Source of the DNA: an uncultured Barnesiella sp.
Lineage (GTDB): Bacteria; Bacteroidota; Bacteroidia; Bacteroidales; Barnesiellaceae_A
Reading direction: 5' to 3'
DNA length: 7,242 nucleotides
Assembly (NCBI GenBank): GCA_904502265.1
Contig: CAJGDT010000084.1
Span: 1 to 7,242 of the forward strand
Shown: positions 1 to 5,000 of the stretch, one piece after another
Position numbering within the stretch: the stretch's first letter is position 1
Layout: the number at the start of each line of letters is the position of its first letter
The notes under the pieces: generated by a model
What the model was told of the DNA's origin: nothing
The model's input: the letters and a program-made list of their open reading frames with translations, nothing else
The model's database searches: none
Position numbers and translations under genes: made by a program

Positions 1-880
1 CCCACTCTATGCACTATTTAGTGTGCTCTCGTGGTTGCCCTTGTCGGCTCTTTATGTAGTGTCGCGCCTACTATATTATATAATATATTATGTGGTGCGA
101 TACCGACGCAAGGTTACTCGCGACAATATGGCAAAGGCATTTCCCGACAAGAGCGATGCTGAAATTTCGCAGATGGAGCGAGATTTCTACCGCTATTTTA
201 CCGACTATATGGTCGAGACTATCAAGTTGCTTCACATCAGCGATGCCGAGATGCGCCGTCGCATGGAATTTGTCGATGCCGAAGTTGTCAACCGCTTTAC
301 GCGCGAAGGCCGTTCGGTTATGCTATTGTTGGGGCACTATGGCAACTGGGAATGGATACCCTCGCTTACCCGTTGGTGTGAGATGAGTGACAAGCTGGTA
401 AGCGGTCAGATATATAATCCCCTCCACAATGAGTGGTTCAATGACTTCTTCTTGCGCTTGCGCAGTCGTTTCGACACAATAAATATCGCCAAGAAAAACA
501 CTCTGCGCGAACTATTGCAACATCGTCGCGACGGTAAGGCTTCGCTTATAGGTTTTATATCGGACCAAAGCCCCGATCGCCATAGCATACGCTATTTTAC
601 CACCTTTATGGGGCGTGAGACTGCTACCATTATTGGTTATGAAACGCTTGCCAAAAAACTCGATATGGCCGTTGTGTATGTCGATGTAGAGGTGCTCAAG
701 CGCGGATATTATCGAGCTACATTCAAGTTGTTGGAAGAGAATCCGACGGCTTGTCCCGAATATGACATTGTCGACCGTTATATGCAAGCATTAGAGCAGA
801 CCATACGCCGTGCACCGCATGCTTGGTTGTGGTCGCACCGTCGATGGAAGTACACACCCTCACACATGAAAAAAGCATGA
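1..880 (+). CDS. LpxL/HtrB-family lysophospholipid (lipid A) acyltransferase, 5' end outside window
   Basis: This is a membrane-associated acyltransferase of the LpxL/HtrB family (Lip_A_acyltrans), which transfers an acyl chain to a lipid A precursor or a related lysolipid at the inner face of the cytoplasmic membrane. The frame is open to the left edge. Seven codons precede the first possible start (GTG at 23) with no stop, and family members have a longer hydrophobic N-terminus, so the true start is upstream. Numbering from GTG 23: residues 2-26 are hydrophobic and Tyr-rich (membrane anchor), followed by the RYRRKVTRDN segment. The catalytic HX4E motif is GHYGNWEW, with His105 and Glu110. 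Further family signatures are SGQIYNPL (127-134), FISDQSP (178-184), FMGRETATIIGYE (195-207) and the C-terminal WLWSHRRWK (268-276). The acyl donor and exact acceptor cannot be read from sequence. The stop overlaps the next start as ATGA, implying co-transcription and translational coupling. The family call is firm; the substrate is inference. Confidence 0.93.
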   Translation, partial: PLYALFSVLSWLPLSALYVVSRLLYYIIYYVVRYRRKVTRDNMAKAFPDKSDAEISQMERDFYRYFTDYMVETIKLLHISDAEMRRRMEFVDAEVVNRFTREGRSVMLLLGHYGNWEWIPSLTRWCEMSDKLVSGQIYNPLHNEWFNDFFLRLRSRFDTINIAKKNTLRELLQHRRDGKASLIGFISDQSPDRHSIRYFTTFMGRETATIIGYETLAKKLDMAVVYVDVEVLKRGYYRATFKLLEENPTACPEYDIVDRYMQALEQTIRRAPHAWLWSHRRWKYTPSHMKKA

Positions 881-1887
881 AACCCATAGCTGTTGTTATA
901 CTCAATTGGAACGGAGCATCGTTGCTCCAAGAATATTTGCCTTCGGTGTGTCGTCATACGCCTGTCGAGTTGGCTGATGTTATAGTTGCCGATAATGGTT
1001 CTACCGACGCTTCGGTCGAGGTATTGAGCCGTGAGTTCCCCTCGGTGCGCACTATCTTGTTTGCCGAGAATTACGGCTTTGCCGAGGGTTACAATCGAGC
1101 CATCGAACAATTGGCCGACTACCCTTATATAGTACTGCTCAACTCCGATGTGGCTGTAACCGAAGGGTGGTTGCAACCCCTCTATGACTATGCCGAGGCA
1201 CATAACGATGTGGCAGCCATGCAACCCAAGATAAGAGCTTATCGCGACCGCGAGTCGTTCGAGTATGCCGGTGCGGCTGGTGGCTATCTCGATTGCAACG
1301 CCTATCCCTATTGTCGAGGTCGCATTTTCGATACCGTCGAGCGCGATAACGGACAGTATGACGAGGTGTGCGATGTGGCGTGGGCTTCGGGTGCGGCACT
1401 CTTTGTACGCACCGACCTATACCTTAAGGCCGGAGGTCTCGATGCTCGTTTCTTTGCACACATGGAGGAGATAGACCTCTGTTGGCGATTGCGACTCATG
1501 GGCTATCGAGTTGTGGCTGTTCCGCAAGGTGTGGTGTATCACTATGGAGGTGCATCGCTCGATAGTAGCAGCCCGCGCAAGTTGTACCTCAACTATCGCA
1601 ACAACTTGCTTATGATGTATAAGAACTTGCCCTCCGATATTCGTGCATGGCGTATCTTCCGCCGTCAGGTGTACGATGGCGTGTCGGCTGTGAAATACCT
1701 CCTATCGGGTCAATGGCACTTTGTGAAGGCTGTGTGGGATGCACATCAAGACTTTGCTAAAATGAAGAAACAGTATCATACGCAACCCACCGAAAATCGT
1801 CTCAACGACCTGCCTCAAGGTCGTGTAAACATCATCCTCGACTATTTCTTGCGAGGTAAGAAGCGTTATACCGATATAATAAAGTAG
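877..1887 (+). CDS. Glycosyltransferase family 2 (WcaE/rhamnosyltransferase-like, COG1216 type)
   Basis: This is a predicted cytoplasmic inverting GT-A glycosyltransferase of 336 residues that uses a nucleotide-sugar donor. The start is ATG 877 because it overlaps the previous stop (ATGA) and puts the canonical first beta strand, PIAVVILNWNG, at residues 3-13. In-frame starts further upstream (GTG 823, ATG 844) would overlap the neighbour by more and add residues with no family resemblance. Visible motifs are VADNGSTD (37-44, Asp39 and Asp44), the NYGFAEGYN segment (65-73), the metal/donor-binding LLNSDV (87-92, a DXD equivalent), VAWASGAALFVR (167-178), and the acceptor-side acidic motif HMEEIDLCWR (195-204), which carries the likely catalytic base. 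The stretch HYGGASLDSSSPRKLYLNYRN (222-242) resembles the C-terminal signature of COG1216 proteins. The tail (250-336) is basic and amphipathic without a clear membrane helix, so it is probably peripheral. Pairing with a lipid acyltransferase suggests an envelope glycolipid or polysaccharide acceptor, but sugar and acceptor are unknown. Confidence 0.93.
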   Translation: MKPIAVVILNWNGASLLQEYLPSVCRHTPVELADVIVADNGSTDASVEVLSREFPSVRTILFAENYGFAEGYNRAIEQLADYPYIVLLNSDVAVTEGWLQPLYDYAEAHNDVAAMQPKIRAYRDRESFEYAGAAGGYLDCNAYPYCRGRIFDTVERDNGQYDEVCDVAWASGAALFVRTDLYLKAGGLDARFFAHMEEIDLCWRLRLMGYRVVAVPQGVVYHYGGASLDSSSPRKLYLNYRNNLLMMYKNLPSDIRAWRIFRRQVYDGVSAVKYLLSGQWHFVKAVWDAHQDFAKMKKQYHTQPTENRLNDLPQGRVNIILDYFLRGKKRYTDIIK

Positions 1888-1941
1888 CTTGCCTCATTCC
1901 CCTACGCAGTAATAGGAGTAAATTCGGCAAGCACGGAATGA
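1887..1941. repeat. Two interlocked 7-bp inverted repeats (A-B-A'-B' order)
   Basis: GCTTGCC (1887-1893) is the exact reverse complement of GGCAAGC (1926-1932). The directly adjoining TCATTCC (1894-1900) is the exact reverse complement of GGAATGA (1935-1941). Because the arms come in the order A-B-A'-B', the two helices either compete or would form a pseudoknot-like fold. There are no bases between A and B and only two between A' and B', which makes a simple stacked pseudoknot strained, so alternative hairpins are more plausible. The element lies in the 3' untranslated part of the glycosyltransferase transcript. No T-run follows it on the plus strand, so it is not an obvious terminator. A chance origin remains possible. 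Confidence 0.4.
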
Positions 1942-1948
1942 TATAAAA

Positions 1949-1992
1949 GAGAGGCTGACTAAAAAGTCGTAAGACAGATTAGTCAGCCTCTC
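1949..1992 (-). terminator. Rho-independent terminator of the giant minus-strand gene, possibly partly bidirectional
   Basis: A perfect 14-bp stem is formed by GAGAGGCTGACTAA (1949-1962) and TTAGTCAGCCTCTC (1979-1992) with a 16-base loop. The loop may add a small inner GTC/GAC helix (1966-1968 with 1973-1975). Read on the minus strand, the stem is followed directly by TTTTATAT (1948-1941), the expected U-rich tract, and it starts 24 bases after the TAA stop of the minus-strand gene. On the plus strand the stem is followed by AGGTGCTT without a T-run. It may slow read-through from the glycosyltransferase gene, but it is primarily a minus-strand terminator. No better terminator is visible for the plus-strand operon. 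Confidence 0.85.
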
Positions 1993-2015
1993 AGGTGCTT
2001 AACGCCTGTGGCGTA

Positions 2016-5000
2016 TTATTGTGCAATGACTACTTTGTAGCTTTCGTTGCATACTTGTACGAAGTATACACCTTGGGGCAACAATGTGGCATTGATGACA
2101 TACTCAGGCTCGTCTACCGATGTGCCGGTGTGGATAACACGACCTGCAGCATCTACAAGTGTCACCTTAGTACCTTTGTCGAGTCCCTTGATGTATACGC
2201 GACCGTCGTAGGTGTAGATGCGCACACCGTTGGCAAGGGTTGTCTCTACTGACGTGAGTGCCTTCACGCGCACTACATTCGAGCCTACTTCACCACAACC
2301 CGAGTAGAGGGCTTTTACCTGATACTCGTAGTAGTTGGCAGGATGTTGTTCCTCGTCGATGAAGAAGGTCTCTTGTAAGGGTGTATCATTGAGCAATTCG
2401 CTGTTGCAATATACATTGTAACCTTCGAGGACGTTGCGCTCCGAAGTTGCCTCCTCAGCCAATCGTATGCCTCTGATAGGCTCGTTGCCGGTATTGGCAA
2501 TAGGCGCAAATTGTACTTCGTTGACCTTGCTCGGAGCTTTGCCCATGCCCTTGTCGGCGTATGCGCGCAAGCCTACGGTGATGTTCCAGTTACCGTCAAT
2601 ATCGTTGGCGTTGAGGGTGCTCCAGTTTCGTCCGTCGCTTGAGTAGAGGTCGCCGCGACCCACCTTGCCGGGACCTGCATCGTAGCCCAGAGGTACTGAA
2701 ATCTCGTTGTGCTCGATGTAAGCTACTACACGTAAGGTCTTGTTGGTGTTGATAAGCAAGGGTTGCTCCAACTCAACTGTGTTGAAACTATATTGTTTCA
2801 AGTTGGGTACGTATTGTTGTGCAATGAGGTTGTCGCCCTCGTATATCAACAAGAAGAGAGCGTCGGGTATTTGGTAAATGTACAATTCCACCTCCGAAAT
2901 AGAGAGTTTCTCATAGGGTTTCAACTCCTCGCTATTCCATTGTACACCGGCATAGAATGCACCACCGCTGGGCATACCGGCAGCATCGTGCACATGACCG
3001 TTGTGCCAACGGATGTTGACAACATCGCCCAATGAGGGAGCGCTCCATCCAAGGCTGTATGCGTTGTTGTAGGGTTCAACAAAGAGCATACCGGGTTTTT
3101 GACAGCCGTTGCTATATTCGAGGTCGATGTTTACTGCCTCGGTGTACTCACTGATACATGACGACAGATAGTGAGCACGTACTTGATAGCTGTATGTGCC
3201 AGGGATGAGGTTGCGATCGGTGTAGGTTATGTCGGTGATGGGTTGGTCGTTGAGTTGAACACCGTTGCGCATGATATCGTAGCCGTATGCTTCACCTATG
3301 GTGTGGGTGTCGAGTGTGATGGCATCGATGTACTGCAAGTGTGCACCCGCTTCGTGGCGAATGGCGATATAATCGCTACCGGCCGGGATGGTAAAGTTGT
3401 ATTGCTTCCAAGCCTCGGTTGTGGTAATGCTCTTGAAGGGTATGAAATCGTCGATATTGTTGCCGTCGACCGATGTGAGTACGCGCAAGCTACCGCTACC
3501 GAGATGGTCGTCGTGGTTGCGTGCAACAAACGAGAATACCATGTCTTGAGCGGGCTTACCGACGGGGATAATGAGCCAAGCATTGTCGGCCTTGGCCGCT
3601 TGCAATGCTTTAGTGCCGTGATAGGCAGTAACGTCGGTTACTTGCCAAGCACCATTGTAGTTGCTCCAGTCGGCGCGAGCAAAGGCTGTACCCGCAATAC
3701 CCTCCTCAATGCTTTCGTAAAGCTCAGCTTCGGTAGCAGTGGGGTCGACAAACGAGATGTTTACGTTGTAGCCATAGGTGCTTTGTACGGCTTTTACATC
3801 GATAGGCGCATCGCAATTCTCGGCATCGTAGATGTCTACATAAGCCTTGTGTGAGCGAGGTGATACCGTACCGTCGATGTATACGGTTTCTATCTCATAC
3901 TCGTATGTTCCCACCTCACTCTCGTCCTCGGTAAAGTAACGGAAGGGGATAGGTTCGTTGTTGCGTTTCACGCCGTTGCGGTATACATTGTATCCTGCCA
4001 AGCCGTTGATGCTACCCAGGTCGAAGAATATAAATCGGCAATTGCTATTCTCTTGCAGTGCTACAGCCAGCAGGGTCAATCCCTCCTTGGTGTAGATAAC
4101 CGACATACCACCGGCTTTGGCTCCTGCTTCGGGAGTAATCTCCACGTAGTCGCCTATGTTGATGGTCTTGGTGAGAGCACCTGTTGTAATGTTGTAGCAA
4201 CAGATGGTGTAGGGGTGCTCATATCCTTGCTCGAAGGTGTAGAGTGTACCGTTGTAGTAAGCCGAGCCGGCAGCGCCCTTCAGTGTAGGACCGTCGCTCA
4301 ACTTAGCACCTCGTTTGCTTACAAAGATACTAGTTTCCCAGTCACCTACTTCAAATCCACCCTTGCCGTTGTCCAGTTCGGGTATGTATGCCACGTGGCG
4401 AGCAATCTCGGAGATAGAGAATGTGTCGGTGATGCACTTGTTCTCGATATCGATCTGATACAAGAAGCTGTTGGCATCGGCAGCGAAGAAGTGGGTGCCG
4501 TCGTAAACAAGGTTGCGGATACCCTGCATGTTGCGGTTAATCAAGATGCTCTCGATGTACTGGCCATCGAGGGTATACTTGCATATTGTTCCGTTGGTGT
4601 TGTGCAATGTGGTGTAGATGTACTCGCCATCCGACGCAATACCTATTTCGCCGGCAAGATTGCCTCGGAACATGCTTACATACTCGGGATATCCTTCCTC
4701 GGCTGTAGCTTGTGCTTGAGCGATGTCAATGGGGAATGAGCTTTCGTCCTTGATGGGGAAATCCCAGCGTACATGAATAGTGCGGTTCAGTTCGGTTTGT
4801 GCTACTACGTTCATCGGAGGCACAGGCTCGCCCAATTCCATGATGTGTGCAATAGCAATCTCCGACAAGTTTGACTCGCCACCACCGGCGTATAATGACG
4901 ATACTTGGTAGTTGTAGCTGCCGGCTTCCGACAGTTGGTCGTTGTATGAGAGTTGGTCAACAAGTGCTGTGTTACACTTCACGCCATTGCGGTATACATT

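Noticed and set aside
23..25. GTG 23 as the start of the acyltransferase.
   Set aside because: The frame is open to the left edge with hydrophobic residues, and the family has a longer N-terminal membrane segment, so the gene is treated as 5'-partial.
823..876. Upstream in-frame starts for the glycosyltransferase (GTG 823, ATG 844).
   Set aside because: They add residues without family similarity and lengthen the overlap with the acyltransferase; ATG 877 gives the usual ATGA overlap and the canonical N-terminus.
778..1399. Minus-strand open frames at 778-1224 and 1139-1399 within the plus-strand operon.
   Set aside because: They overlap strongly conserved acyltransferase and GT2 motifs on the other strand, and their translations show low-complexity Arg/His-rich or featureless sequence.
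1992..2014. Two small competing hairpins next to the stop of the giant gene: CAGGTG/CGCCTG (1992-2008) and ACGCC/GGCGT (2002-2014).
   Set aside because: Stems of 5-6 bp with no following T-run; too weak to call as separate signals next to the strong 14-bp terminator stem.
3171..4739. Long open frames on the plus strand at 3171-3854 and 4053-4739 (about 228 codons each), with shorter ones at 1995-2252, 2763-3035 and 5325-5630, antisense to the giant gene.
   Set aside because: All share the exact codon register of the minus-strand gene, so they stay open only because that gene rarely uses TTA, CTA and TCA codons. Their translations show no recognisable domain, and the minus-strand reading is clearly the conserved one.
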